64,000 bases of DNA, taken from Bacillota bacterium. GTDB taxonomy: Bacteria; Bacillota; Clostridia; Lachnospirales; Lachnospiraceae. A program made the translations under genes and the position numbers. The stretch is from the NCBI GenBank assembly GCA_023392615.1, contig JAEVYT010000036.1, positions 62,001-126,000 of the forward strand, in the 5' to 3' direction. Under the pieces are notes generated by a model. The model did no database searches and was not told where the DNA came from. It saw only the letters and a list, made by a program, of their open reading frames with translations. Below are positions 26,305-35,847 of the stretch, piece by piece (positions within the stretch are counted from its first letter, which is position 1; every line of letters starts with the position of its first letter).

Positions 26305-26982
26305 ATGAAATTATTGCTAGTTGAAGATGAAGAAATGCTATCAACCATTATTGCGAAAGGGCTGCGTAAGTTAGGCTATGCGGTTGATACTGTTTTTGAT
26401 GGCGAAGAAGCTTTAGAATATTATGAATTGAATGGATATGATATCATCATCCTAGATTTGAATATACCCAAAATAGATGGACTTGACGTATTGCGATCCG
26501 TACGCAAGAAGGATATTGATACAAAAATTTTAATCCTATCCGCTAGAGCGAATGTTGATGACAAAATTCTGGGATTGGATGAGGGAGCTAACGATTACCT
26601 TACTAAACCCTTTGATTTCGGAGAATTAGAGGCAAGAATCAGAAATCTGTTACGTCGGAATTTTTCAGGGGAACCGGCGACAATTCAACTTGGAAATTTC
26701 ATAATTGACTCCAGTGCCAAAAAGGTTCTGTGTGGTGGTGAAGTATTGAATTTAACTCGAAAGGAATACAGCATATTAGAGTATCTCATATTGCATAAAA
26801 ATAAGGTGATCAGTGCAGAGGAATTTGTCGAACACATATGGGATAGCGAATTTGATCCATTTTCAAACACCATACGGTATCATATTCACTCATTGAAAAA
26901 GAAGCTTTCTGATTATTGCAACGAAGAAATAATCAAAACTGTCCGAGGACAGGGTTACATTATTGAGGAGGATTGTTTATGA
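26305..26982 (+). CDS. OmpR-family response regulator
   Basis: This 225-residue protein has a receiver domain with phosphoacceptor Asp at residue 51 (IIILDLNIPK), the Lys of KPFDFGELEARI, and a winged-helix DNA-binding domain with TRKEYSILEYLILHK and TVRGQGYII. I start at the ATG at 26305 (MKLLLVEDEE), preceded by AAGGACGG; the upstream extension is not receiver-like. Its stop overlaps the kinase start as ATGA. With the following kinase and ABC exporter it forms a typical envelope-stress or antimicrobial-peptide sensing unit. Confidence 0.95.
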   Translation: MKLLLVEDEEMLSTIIAKGLRKLGYAVDTVFDGEEALEYYELNGYDIIILDLNIPKIDGLDVLRSVRKKDIDTKILILSARANVDDKILGLDEGANDYLTKPFDFGELEARIRNLLRRNFSGEPATIQLGNFIIDSSAKKVLCGGEVLNLTRKEYSILEYLILHKNKVISAEEFVEHIWDSEFDPFSNTIRYHIHSLKKKLSDYCNEEIIKTVRGQGYIIEEDCL

Positions 26983-28154
26983 AGCTGACTTTACAGTGGA
27001 GAGTAACGTTATTAAGCGCTTGTGTACTCGTTATATGCTCTATTTCATTATCCGCACTGGCTATGGTAAATGCACAAAAAACACTTATTTCAGAGTTCCA
27101 TAATATAATTGAAATCTCCAAAACGAATAATGGCATCTTAATAAGAACGAAAGATGAAACTAACAATACCGATATATCCCAAAATGATTATAATCAATCC
27201 GGACGTACTGCGACACAGGAGATTCAACGTGCAAAACAGCACTTTGATACAACGACGATCCTGCTTTGTTTTTTATTAACCGCCGCAGGCACGGGAGCAG
27301 TCTTCTTTGCTTCTGGGAAAGCCTTAAAACCTGTTCGAAAACTAAGTCAACAGGTATCCGAACTGGATGAACATAAACTAGCTGAGCGTTTGCCGGAAAG
27401 TATTTTGAAAGATGAAGTGAGCCAATTAACAATAAGCTTCAATCATGCGCTAGACCGCCTGGAGGATGCCTTTGAAAGACAAAAGCGGTTTTCCTCAAGT
27501 GCAGCACATGAACTAAAAACACCGCTGACAACTATAAAAGCGGGAATACAAGTGCTGTCCATGGATGGAAATGCTTCTCTTTCCGAATACAAAGATAATG
27601 CTCGTATGACCGAAATAAGTGTTGACAGACTGACGCAGGTAGTAAACAATTTATTAATTTTAGCTTCTTCAAATGTTGATGCCGATGAACGGAATGAACC
27701 CATTTATCTGAATGTAATATTTGAGTCTATATTTGACGAATTGTCACCCATATATGAACATAGTGAAATCAATTACAATATCGACTGTGACGCCATAACA
27801 CTTTATGGAAATGCGGCATTGCTTTATCGAGCGTTTTATAATCTAGTTGAGAACTCTTATAAATATAATTTTAAAAATGGAAGTATTACAATTCTAGGAA
27901 GTGAAACAGAAAAATATATAAAAATTGATATAGAAGATACCGGAGCCGGAATTCCGGCCGAACATCTTCCTTTCATATTTGATGCATTCTACCGGGTGGA
28001 TGGCTCGCGTTCCCGTAATACAGCCGGCTCAGGATTAGGACTGTCTATTGCTAAATCTATCATAGAAAAGCATCACGGTATTATCGAAGTATCAAGTTAT
28101 GATCACAAAGGCACAAAATTCACAATTCAATTTCCAAAACATACGAAAGAATAA
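26979..28154 (+). CDS. Sensor histidine kinase
   Basis: The 391-residue kinase has two membrane segments (about residues 8-28 and 87-107) enclosing a small extracytoplasmic loop, then HAMP, then the phosphoacceptor segment AAHELKTPLTTIKAG, N box NLVENSYKY, and G boxes DIEDTGAGIP and GSGLGLSIAKSI. GAGGAGG precedes the ATG at 26979, which overlaps the response-regulator stop by 4 bases. It likely phosphorylates the adjacent regulator. The small sensor loop suggests a membrane-linked signal or sensing through the ABC transporter that follows. Confidence 0.95.
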   Translation: MKLTLQWRVTLLSACVLVICSISLSALAMVNAQKTLISEFHNIIEISKTNNGILIRTKDETNNTDISQNDYNQSGRTATQEIQRAKQHFDTTTILLCFLLTAAGTGAVFFASGKALKPVRKLSQQVSELDEHKLAERLPESILKDEVSQLTISFNHALDRLEDAFERQKRFSSSAAHELKTPLTTIKAGIQVLSMDGNASLSEYKDNARMTEISVDRLTQVVNNLLILASSNVDADERNEPIYLNVIFESIFDELSPIYEHSEINYNIDCDAITLYGNAALLYRAFYNLVENSYKYNFKNGSITILGSETEKYIKIDIEDTGAGIPAEHLPFIFDAFYRVDGSRSRNTAGSGLGLSIAKSIIEKHHGIIEVSSYDHKGTKFTIQFPKHTKE

Positions 28155-28180
28155 AATCGTACTAAGTAATAATAATCTAA

Positions 28181-28210
28181 CGAAAATTCAACATATCCTT
28201 TGATATACTT
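28181..28210 (+). promoter_or_regulatory. Second copy of the shared promoter element
   Basis: This 30-base element matches 26247-26276 at most positions and ends in the identical TTTGATATACTT with its extended -10. It lies 43 bases upstream of the ABC permease ATG. Confidence 0.6.
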
Positions 28211-28253
28211 TGTGGTGTCGACAAACAAATACTGTTTAAGGAGTTAACCAAAA

Positions 28254-29666
28254 ATGTATATCATAACAAATGCCATCAAAAATATCGGTAGAAACAAAGG
28301 AAGAAATAGTTTAATGGCAATTATTCTTTTTGCCATAATTCTCACTACTGCGGTGTCAATTATAATTAACACCACAACCTCGGTTATCATTAAAGATTAT
28401 AAAGCACGATTTGGGGCAGAAGTTTCAATAAGTGCCGATTCTGCAAAACTTCAAGACAGAAAAACAGCCGAGAGATATAAGCAGCTTACTGCCCAGCAGC
28501 AAATTGCATTCGGCAAATCTGACTTGCTGCAAAAATCTAATTTTTCAGCAACAATAGATATATCACCAAGGAAGCTTTCCTCTCTTAGTGAGAGCAAGCG
28601 AGATAATATGATATCTAACTTCCTTAGTGGAGCAACAAAAGCTGATGGAACAAAAATGCCAGAAGTCGTGCCTATAAAAGCAAAAGTTGTAGCCTCCGAT
28701 AATCCGGGAGCAAACAATGATTTTAAAACGGGTACACGTAAAATAGCAAGCGGCAAAATGTATAAAAACCTCAATGAATGTATGGTCAGCGAACAATATG
28801 CAAGCCTTAATAAGATTAACGTCGGCGATACAATTGAGATAGACAGCTATTATAAAAACAATCCAATGACTCATCGTTTAACGGTGACCGGTATCTATAT
28901 TGATAATACTATGATTGGAGCAGATACGGATGGAATAAGTGCGATTGAAAACAGAAACAATGAAATTCTGACTAGCTTTGAAACAGCAATGAAGATGAAA
29001 TTATTCAATGAGTTTGGTAATGTTTCCGCCCAATATTTTTTGAGAGATCCTGCAAAGCTTCCTGCCTATGAAAAAGAACTCAGAAAAATGGGATTAGAAG
29101 ATTATTACAAGGTTACAACCGATGAAGCAGGTTACAAAAAAGTGGTAGGACCTGTGGAAGGGCTGGGAAAAGTAACTAATACATTCCTGATCGTTGTCTT
29201 CGTTCTCGGTTCGATGATACTTATGCTTTTATCAACACTTGCCATTCGAGAACGCAAATATGAGATTGGTGTTCTCCGTGCGATGGGGATGAAAAAGGTC
29301 AAAGTTGCCTTGGGATTGCTTACCGAAACCATTGCTATAACAGGACTTTGCTTAATTATTGGACTAGGAATCGGAATGGTAGCATCACAACCTATAGCAG
29401 ATAGCTTGCTTGCCAACCAAATAGAGCTTGCCAAAGAAAACAGTGATGCAGGCGGCAATATACTAATGACAGGCCAAACAGGCATAGGAGCTCCCACATT
29501 TACCTCAGATGTAAAACCGCTCTCGGAGCTTCAAATAACCTTAAGTGCGGATGCTATCACTAAAATCATGATTATTTCCCTTCTTTTGGCAGGATTATCA
29601 AGTATGATAGGTATTATATATATCACAAAATACGAACCGATCAAAATACTATCAGAAAGGAATTAA
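28254..29666 (+). CDS. ABC transporter permease, FtsX/MacB type
   Basis: The 470-residue permease has one N-terminal membrane segment (about residues 17-40), a long extracytoplasmic domain to about residue 300, and three C-terminal membrane segments with the FtsX coupling region LAIRERKYEIGVLRAMGMKKVKV. It should work with the ATPase encoded next, as a mechanotransmission-type exporter or resistance module. AAGGAG lies upstream. Its promoter shares an element with the preceding two-component operon. Confidence 0.92.
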   Translation: MYIITNAIKNIGRNKGRNSLMAIILFAIILTTAVSIIINTTTSVIIKDYKARFGAEVSISADSAKLQDRKTAERYKQLTAQQQIAFGKSDLLQKSNFSATIDISPRKLSSLSESKRDNMISNFLSGATKADGTKMPEVVPIKAKVVASDNPGANNDFKTGTRKIASGKMYKNLNECMVSEQYASLNKINVGDTIEIDSYYKNNPMTHRLTVTGIYIDNTMIGADTDGISAIENRNNEILTSFETAMKMKLFNEFGNVSAQYFLRDPAKLPAYEKELRKMGLEDYYKVTTDEAGYKKVVGPVEGLGKVTNTFLIVVFVLGSMILMLLSTLAIRERKYEIGVLRAMGMKKVKVALGLLTETIAITGLCLIIGLGIGMVASQPIADSLLANQIELAKENSDAGGNILMTGQTGIGAPTFTSDVKPLSELQITLSADAITKIMIISLLLAGLSSMIGIIYITKYEPIKILSERN

Positions 29667-29676
29667 GGTGAATATA

Positions 29677-30342
29677 ATGAGTCTATTATCAATCGAGAAT
29701 CTATCTTATAAATATAGTGAAACAACAAAAACAATATTAAAGAACATTTCGGCAGAGTTTAACAACGGTAAGCTTTATGCGATTATGGGTAAGTCTGGTT
29801 CAGGAAAAACCACCCTTTTATCTCTTATGTCCGGTCTTGATAATTGTACGAAGGGTTCAGTAAACTTTGGTGGCTGCTCTCTTTCTCAAGTTGATCGCGA
29901 TAAATATCGTGCAGAAAGTATCGGTGTTATTTTTCAAGGTTATAATCTTTTGACCAACGCTACGGCTGTTGAAAACATCGTGTTATCAATGCATATAAGC
30001 AAAACAAAGGATGTCAATAAAAAGAAAGTTGCCTATGAATTACTTGAAAAAGTCGGTATTGACAAAGAAACCGCTGATCGCAAAATCTTAAAACTCTCAG
30101 GTGGAGAACAGCAACGCGTGGGTATAGCCAGAGCTTTATCCCATAATCCTGACATTGTCATTGCCGATGAACCTACCGGTAATCTTGATTATGATACCGA
30201 GAAAAATATAATGAATATTTTGAAGTCACTTGCACATGATGAAAATAAATGTGTAATTGTCGTAACTCACTCAAAAAAAGTTTCAACATACGCGGATGTT
30301 CTTTTGGAACTGAGTGGCGGAAGTTTTGTGAATATAAAATAG
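29677..30342 (+). CDS. ABC transporter ATP-binding protein, LolD/MacB type
   Basis: The 221-residue ATPase shows Walker A GKSGSGKTT, signature LSGGEQQRVGIARAL and Walker B VIADEPTGNLD. It belongs to the MacB/LolD/FtsE class that pairs with FtsX-type permeases, here the preceding gene. I choose the ATG at 29677 (AAGGTG 6 bases upstream) rather than the GTG at 29668. A terminator follows. Confidence 0.95.
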   Translation: MSLLSIENLSYKYSETTKTILKNISAEFNNGKLYAIMGKSGSGKTTLLSLMSGLDNCTKGSVNFGGCSLSQVDRDKYRAESIGVIFQGYNLLTNATAVENIVLSMHISKTKDVNKKKVAYELLEKVGIDKETADRKILKLSGGEQQRVGIARALSHNPDIVIADEPTGNLDYDTEKNIMNILKSLAHDENKCVIVVTHSKKVSTYADVLLELSGGSFVNIK

Positions 30343-30360
30343 TTAAATAATGCGTAGAGT

Positions 30361-30397
30361 CCCCATGGCAGTAATGTCATGGGGATCGTTTGCTTTT
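30361..30397 (+). terminator. Intrinsic terminator after the ABC exporter operon
   Basis: CCCCATG and CATGGGG form a perfect 7-base stem with a 10-base loop, followed by a T-rich stretch. Confidence 0.78.
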
Positions 30398-31018
30398 ATA
30401 CATAATTTTATGAGACTCATTTGCGCTTGCATAATAATTCATATATGATATTGTTTCATCATATCAAGGCTCCTTTCAACTGTAAGTCGTCGAGAAAACA
30501 GTATATATTACCGAAGTTAATCTCAACATATTTATCTAATTCAAAAATCAAACCAGAACTTGATGGCCTCGGTCTATCATCCTTAATGTTATCAATCCTT
30601 ATAAAGATCGACTTTTTAATCTATACATAATTTTAACTTCCAGAAAACAATATACATAATAAACATCATATGCTGTCATGTAGATATTTGTAATTCCAAG
30701 TAACTTCCTATATCACTACCGCACTTCTTGTTGTAAATTTCCAATATCCTTTCCAACCGATAACTCATTTTAATCCATTCTCTTATATTGATATAAAAAC
30801 AAAGATTTTATATTAATCTTTTATTATAGATGCCCTATCTTAATAACACGTCATTGTATGTATATAATAGTTTCGCGAAAATGATTATATGATGTCGAAA
30901 AGTTTTACTATCGCAGACATATATTACTATTTTTTTCCATGTTAAATATAGTATAATTAGCTTGTTCCATTTGCTGGCTTTATTTTACCAGCAACCAAAT
31001 ATTTTAAGGAGGAAGAAT
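30398..31018. promoter_or_regulatory. Long AT-rich region upstream of the xylanase
   Basis: About 620 bases hold no gene with a ribosome site. TATAAT at 30952-30957 is a likely -10 for the xylanase gene, although no clear -35 precedes it. A short palindrome TTTCGCGAAA lies at 30871-30880 and could be a regulator site. The length suggests complex control of xylanase expression. Confidence 0.4.
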
Positions 31019-34000
31019 ATGAGCAAAAGAAGTAAAAAAGTAGTAGCAATTTTAACTATCATGGTACTATTATTTACCATGATCCCTACCGATGGTCTAA
31101 AAGTCGTACAAGCGGCAACGGGGGACCAATCAGTAACACTTTATGACTTAAGTAAAGATTCCAGTCTAAAAGTCGGGGAAGCAATGTCCAGTCCAGCCTT
31201 AGAAAAAGCAGGTGGACCAACAATTAATGTAGTACAGGGAAGTGAAGGTCCCTCGCTGCATGTATCAAATGTGGTTAATAGTTGGGACGGTGTGGATTTA
31301 TTACCCTCTGCTCTCAAGCAATCAGATGGTTCCTATCTACCTGGCTCCTACACCTTCACAATCAAAGGACATGTAGATTCGGGCGTCGCCGCAGCTTATA
31401 CTAATAAAGATGGCGAAAAAGTACCCCTTCAGATGGTTTTTGGAATGTCTGCAGATCCATATAGTTGGTTCAATAACCAAATTATAGCTGAGGATGGTAA
31501 TGGTAGCTTTACACTTACTTATACTACAACATATGCAAAAGCATCCGATCTCGAAAACTTGGCATATAAATACCGTATTCAAAAGGCTGGAGACGGCAAT
31601 GTAAACAATCCCACTTCCTTCTATATTGATGGTATTACGGTCAAGGCCGTTCCAAAAGTAGCCGAACCAATCACACTCTATGACCTCAATAAAGATTCTG
31701 GGCTTGCAGGGGGAACCATGGCTAGTACTTCGATTGAGAAAGCAGGAAACCCAACAATTGATGTTGTTAATAGTGCGAATGGTTCATCCTTACATCTGAC
31801 AAATGTTGTAAATAGTTGGGACGGTGTAGATCTAAAGCCTACAGCTCTTCTGCAACAGGACGGCTCCTATCTACCAGGTGCCTACACCTTTACCGTAAAA
31901 GGTCATGTTGATTCGGGCGTGGCTGCCGCTTATGTTGATAAGGATGGTAAACCAGCACCACTTCAGATGGTTTTTGGTATGTCAGCAGATCCATATAGTT
32001 GGTTTGCTAACCAAACTATAACTACAGATGGTGACGGGAAATTTACACTCACTTATACCACCACTTATACTAGTGCTTCCGATTTAGAGAATCTGAAATA
32101 TAATTTCCGAATTCAAAAAGCTGGAGATGGACTTGCATCAAGTCCGACTTCCTTCTATATTGACGGTATTACCGTTAATGTAGTCCCTAGCACAGGTCCG
32201 GAACCGGAAGTCCCTGATATCACATTGCCGGTGGGTCAAACTGCTATTCTCTATGACCTCAACAAAGATTCCAAGCTTAGCGTAGGAGGGGCAATCACAG
32301 ACAGTCCTGCTTTAGCAAAATCAGGTGATGGAGAAGTCAGCATTGTGCAAGGAGAGGGCTCAACACTGTCCTTACATGTAAATAACCGCGTAAACAACTG
32401 GGATGGAGTAGATTTAAAGCGTGCGGTACTCATGCATGAGAATGCATATTATGCAGGTGATTATACCTTTACCGTAAAAGGACATATTGATCCAGCTGAT
32501 GTTGCAACCAGTTCTGCGTTCGTACTTGGTATGAATCAATCACCTTGGGGAGAATTAACCTCCCGTACAATGCCAGCAAGCGATGGTTCTTTTACGCTTA
32601 CTTATACCAAAAACTATTCGACTGCTTCGATCACTAATCTTGGATATGATTTCCGTATTCAAACAACCGATAAAAAACCGACATCCTTCTATATTGATAA
32701 TATTACTGTTACCGTAACGGGTTCCGCCCCGAAGCTTTTTGGTATTTATTCCTTGCCATTTAACGACAAAGCATCACAGGGCTCCTTCTTCTCTACAACA
32801 TCTACTGCAGCGCAGCTCGCTTGGGTTAATGGCTCCGGTATTGGACATAGTGATGATGCAGCTTTAAAAGTTACACATAGCGGTACTGATTATAATGCTT
32901 CAAATAATGCAGTTCGCCTAACATTACCAAAAGCTCTCCCTGCAGGAGCTACATATAACATATCTGCTTGGGTTTATGTTCCGACCGAAGGAAATGAAGG
33001 GAAAGGTGAACTAGCTGGACCTGGTATCGTAATAAATGGAAAATACGATGGTGCAACTGGCGTAAGTAAATTCCCTTCTACCCCTGGTACAATAACAACT
33101 GGAGAATGGAAAGAGTTAAATGTCACTCTACCGAAGAGCACTTCACCTATCACTTCAATCGACTTCAATTTTGTAACGAATGAGGCATCATCTCACCCTA
33201 ATGTTTGGAGGTTTGATAATATTATGATTTCACAAGTGGGTGATCGTACCCTTAACCCTAAGTGGGATACGACTCTCCCTTCTTTAGCGAATGCTTATAA
33301 AAAAGCTTTCCTTATCGGTAATATTATGGAGCCAGGACAGACTACAGATACAGAACTTACCGCAATGTATAAAAACCAGTACAATGTAGTTACTGCTGAA
33401 AATGCAATGAAGCCAGATCAACTATCTAAGTCGAAAGACCAATATAGTTACACCGAAGCTGATAAGCTGATTAAGTGGGCACAAGATAATAACATAAAAG
33501 TGCATGCTCATACTCTTGTATGGCATTCTCAGTCAGCAGATTGGTTAAATAAAAATAGTGATGGTTCTCCGCTCACTCGTAGTGAAGCCCAGACTAACAT
33601 GAAGAAATATATTGATAATGTTGTTGGGCACTTTGCAGGCAAGGTTATCTCCTGGGATGTAGTGAATGAAGCATTTACGAATGACATATATAATACCCCT
33701 ACAAGTTGGCAGAGTGTACTACGTGGAGCCTCAGGAATGCCTGACACCAACCCATGGTATGCAGCCTATGCAAATCACGCAGACGAAACAAAAGGTGAAA
33801 GCGGTGCCGACTTTATCTATGATGCTTTTGTTTTCACTCGTCTCGCTGATTCAAATGTGAAATTATATTATAATGATTATAATGAAACAGAAAAAGGTAA
33901 ATATGAAGCAATTGGTATGATGGTTGAACAACTCAATGCAAAATGGAAAACCGATTCTCGAAACAAAGATATTAATCGTCCTCTCATCGAAGGTGTTGGC

Positions 34001-35515
34001 ATGCAGGCACATTATTGGACAGAGGATGTTAATTTAGCAAAGAACGCAGAAGCAGCCATCCAGCGTTTTATAAAAGCAGGAGCTGACGTCAGTGTTTCAG
34101 AATTAGATATACCGATTGGTGGCTATACGAATTATAAGAACAATACTATTTTAACATATGATAACGAGAAGCTACAGGCAGATTTATATAAACAATTATT
34201 TGAGGTTTATGACAAATATACAAGCCATATCGATCGTGTAACTTTCTGGGGAAAAGCAGATTCACAAAGCTGGAGATCTGAGGGGTATCCGAATCTCTTT
34301 GATGCTTCCTTTGCTCCAAAGTTAGCATATTATTCGGTAATGGACGCCGCAGCAGATATTGTTATTCCTCCAACTCAGTACAATGTAATCTTTAATAGTC
34401 AAGGTGGAAGTACGGTAGATACCATAACTGCAATTGATGGTAGTACAGTGAATGAACCTATGAAACCTACAAAAACCGGGTTCACATTTGGTGGCTGGTA
34501 TAAAGATTCAGCATGCACCACAGCAAATAAGTGGGATTTTACAAAGAATACAGTCACTACTACTGTAACTCTGTATGCTAAGTGGACAGTTAATCAATAT
34601 AGGGTAACATTTAAATATCAAAATGGTAGTTTAGATTCGTATAAGGATATTAACTACAATGATAAAGTTCCTGCTCCTAATAATCCTACCAAGACCGGTT
34701 ATACTTTTGGTGGATGGTACAAGGATTCAGCATGCACCACAGCAAATAAATGGGACTTTGCAAATAATACGGTAAAAACTATTGTAACTCTGTATGCTAA
34801 GTGGACAGTTAATCAATATAAGGTGACATTTAAATATCAGAATGGTAGCCAAGATTCATATAAGAGTTATGCTTATAATAGTACTATACCTACCCCTAAG
34901 AATCCTACCAAGAACGGTTATACTTTTGGTGGATGGTACAAAGATGCTTCATATAAGAGCGCTTGGAACTTTAAATCAGATAAAGTTTCAAAAGATACAA
35001 TCCTATACGCTAAGTGGACAATAAACAAATATTCTGTAATATATAATAGTGTAGGCGGAAGTAAAGTAAGTACCAAATCCACGAATTACAATACATTAAT
35101 TGCAACACCTACCGCACCAACAAAATCAGGCTATACTTTCCTCGGTTGGTATAAAGATTCCACTTATAAAACGATTTGGAACTTTAGTAAGGATAAGGTA
35201 ACAAAGACTACTTATTTATATGCTAAGTGGGCTAAAAATCCTTCTGCACCGGGAAAAATCTCTGTATCTAAGGTGAGTTCAAAGAGCGCTAAAATTAGTT
35301 GGAGTAAAGTAAGCGGAGTAAAGGGCTATGAACTATACCGTGCTACTTCAAAATCCGGTAAATATAGCTTAATATCTTCAACTACCGGTACTAGTTATAC
35401 GAATAAATCTCTTTCAAAAGGAAAGACCTACTACTATAAAGTAAGAGCTTATAAGATGGTTGATAATCGCAAAGTATACAGTAGCTATACTAAGGTAGTA
35501 TCCATTAAGTTTTAG
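31019..35515 (+). CDS. Modular secreted endo-1,4-beta-xylanase (GH10)
   Basis: This 1498-residue secreted enzyme hydrolyses xylan backbones. Order of parts: signal peptide (1 to about 33); three related carbohydrate-binding-like repeats starting near residues 38, 218 and 408 (each YDL-KDS then NSWDGVDL or NNWDGVDL); a CBM4/9/22-like module (about 571-750); the GH10 barrel (about 753-1110) with acid/base E884 in WDVVNE and nucleophile E1028 in VSELD; four InlB-type B repeats (about 1120-1406, each ending in LYAKW); and a C-terminal fibronectin-III-like module. No sortase signal is present. Parts of the B repeats are nearly identical at DNA level, so they arose by recent duplication. I start at the ATG at 31019 with AAGGAGG upstream. 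Confidence 0.95.
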   Translation: MSKRSKKVVAILTIMVLLFTMIPTDGLKVVQAATGDQSVTLYDLSKDSSLKVGEAMSSPALEKAGGPTINVVQGSEGPSLHVSNVVNSWDGVDLLPSALKQSDGSYLPGSYTFTIKGHVDSGVAAAYTNKDGEKVPLQMVFGMSADPYSWFNNQIIAEDGNGSFTLTYTTTYAKASDLENLAYKYRIQKAGDGNVNNPTSFYIDGITVKAVPKVAEPITLYDLNKDSGLAGGTMASTSIEKAGNPTIDVVNSANGSSLHLTNVVNSWDGVDLKPTALLQQDGSYLPGAYTFTVKGHVDSGVAAAYVDKDGKPAPLQMVFGMSADPYSWFANQTITTDGDGKFTLTYTTTYTSASDLENLKYNFRIQKAGDGLASSPTSFYIDGITVNVVPSTGPEPEVPDITLPVGQTAILYDLNKDSKLSVGGAITDSPALAKSGDGEVSIVQGEGSTLSLHVNNRVNNWDGVDLKRAVLMHENAYYAGDYTFTVKGHIDPADVATSSAFVLGMNQSPWGELTSRTMPASDGSFTLTYTKNYSTASITNLGYDFRIQTTDKKPTSFYIDNITVTVTGSAPKLFGIYSLPFNDKASQGSFFSTTSTAAQLAWVNGSGIGHSDDAALKVTHSGTDYNASNNAVRLTLPKALPAGATYNISAWVYVPTEGNEGKGELAGPGIVINGKYDGATGVSKFPSTPGTITTGEWKELNVTLPKSTSPITSIDFNFVTNEASSHPNVWRFDNIMISQVGDRTLNPKWDTTLPSLANAYKKAFLIGNIMEPGQTTDTELTAMYKNQYNVVTAENAMKPDQLSKSKDQYSYTEADKLIKWAQDNNIKVHAHTLVWHSQSADWLNKNSDGSPLTRSEAQTNMKKYIDNVVGHFAGKVISWDVVNEAFTNDIYNTPTSWQSVLRGASGMPDTNPWYAAYANHADETKGESGADFIYDAFVFTRLADSNVKLYYNDYNETEKGKYEAIGMMVEQLNAKWKTDSRNKDINRPLIEGVGMQAHYWTEDVNLAKNAEAAIQRFIKAGADVSVSELDIPIGGYTNYKNNTILTYDNEKLQADLYKQLFEVYDKYTSHIDRVTFWGKADSQSWRSEGYPNLFDASFAPKLAYYSVMDAAADIVIPPTQYNVIFNSQGGSTVDTITAIDGSTVNEPMKPTKTGFTFGGWYKDSACTTANKWDFTKNTVTTTVTLYAKWTVNQYRVTFKYQNGSLDSYKDINYNDKVPAPNNPTKTGYTFGGWYKDSACTTANKWDFANNTVKTIVTLYAKWTVNQYKVTFKYQNGSQDSYKSYAYNSTIPTPKNPTKNGYTFGGWYKDASYKSAWNFKSDKVSKDTILYAKWTINKYSVIYNSVGGSKVSTKSTNYNTLIATPTAPTKSGYTFLGWYKDSTYKTIWNFSKDKVTKTTYLYAKWAKNPSAPGKISVSKVSSKSAKISWSKVSGVKGYELYRATSKSGKYSLISSTTGTSYTNKSLSKGKTYYYKVRAYKMVDNRKVYSSYTKVVSIKF
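34487..34820 (+). repeat. DNA-level tandem duplication in the InlB B repeats
   Basis: Two copies of the coding stretch around GATTCAGCATGCACCACAGC, followed later by CTGTATGCTAAGTGGACAGT, occur about 220 bases apart in frame. The near identity at DNA level shows recent duplication of one B-repeat unit. Confidence 0.75.
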
Positions 35516-35544
35516 GTCATTCTAGAGAACTATAATAATATTGT

Positions 35545-35586
35545 TAAAGTGGGCGAGATTCCTAGTATCCCGCCCACTTTATATTT
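35545..35586 (+). terminator. Intrinsic terminator after the xylanase gene
   Basis: TAAAGTGGGCG and CGCCCACTTTA form a perfect 11-base stem with a 15-base loop and an AT-rich tail. Confidence 0.88.
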
Positions 35587-35847
35587 TTATATTAACTTAG
35601 TAAATAGATGCTTCATTATATATTAATTATACTTCTCCATAACAGATTAAAATATTGAGTAACATCTTCTTAATTCTGCGTGTTATCCAATGAAGCGCAA
35701 TAATCAACTATAGTCTTAACAGTAATAACCCTAAGATATAGATCTCATGTATTAATTTATAGATATGAATATCACACCAAAAAATCCCTATTAACAGTTC
35801 CCGAATAATTAATTGGAGTTAATTGACCTTATCCTTCACCTTGTCCC
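35587..35847. other. Intergenic region without a recognisable gene
   Basis: AT-rich sequence between convergent genes; nothing was recognised beyond the xylanase terminator at its edge. Confidence 0.35.

Noticed and set aside
30421..30630. 69-residue open frame in the region before the xylanase
   Set aside because: No ribosome site, no recognisable composition, and it follows a terminator directly.
34380..35240. Direct repeats resembling a CRISPR or other array
   Set aside because: They are in-frame coding repeats of the InlB B-repeat units in the xylanase.
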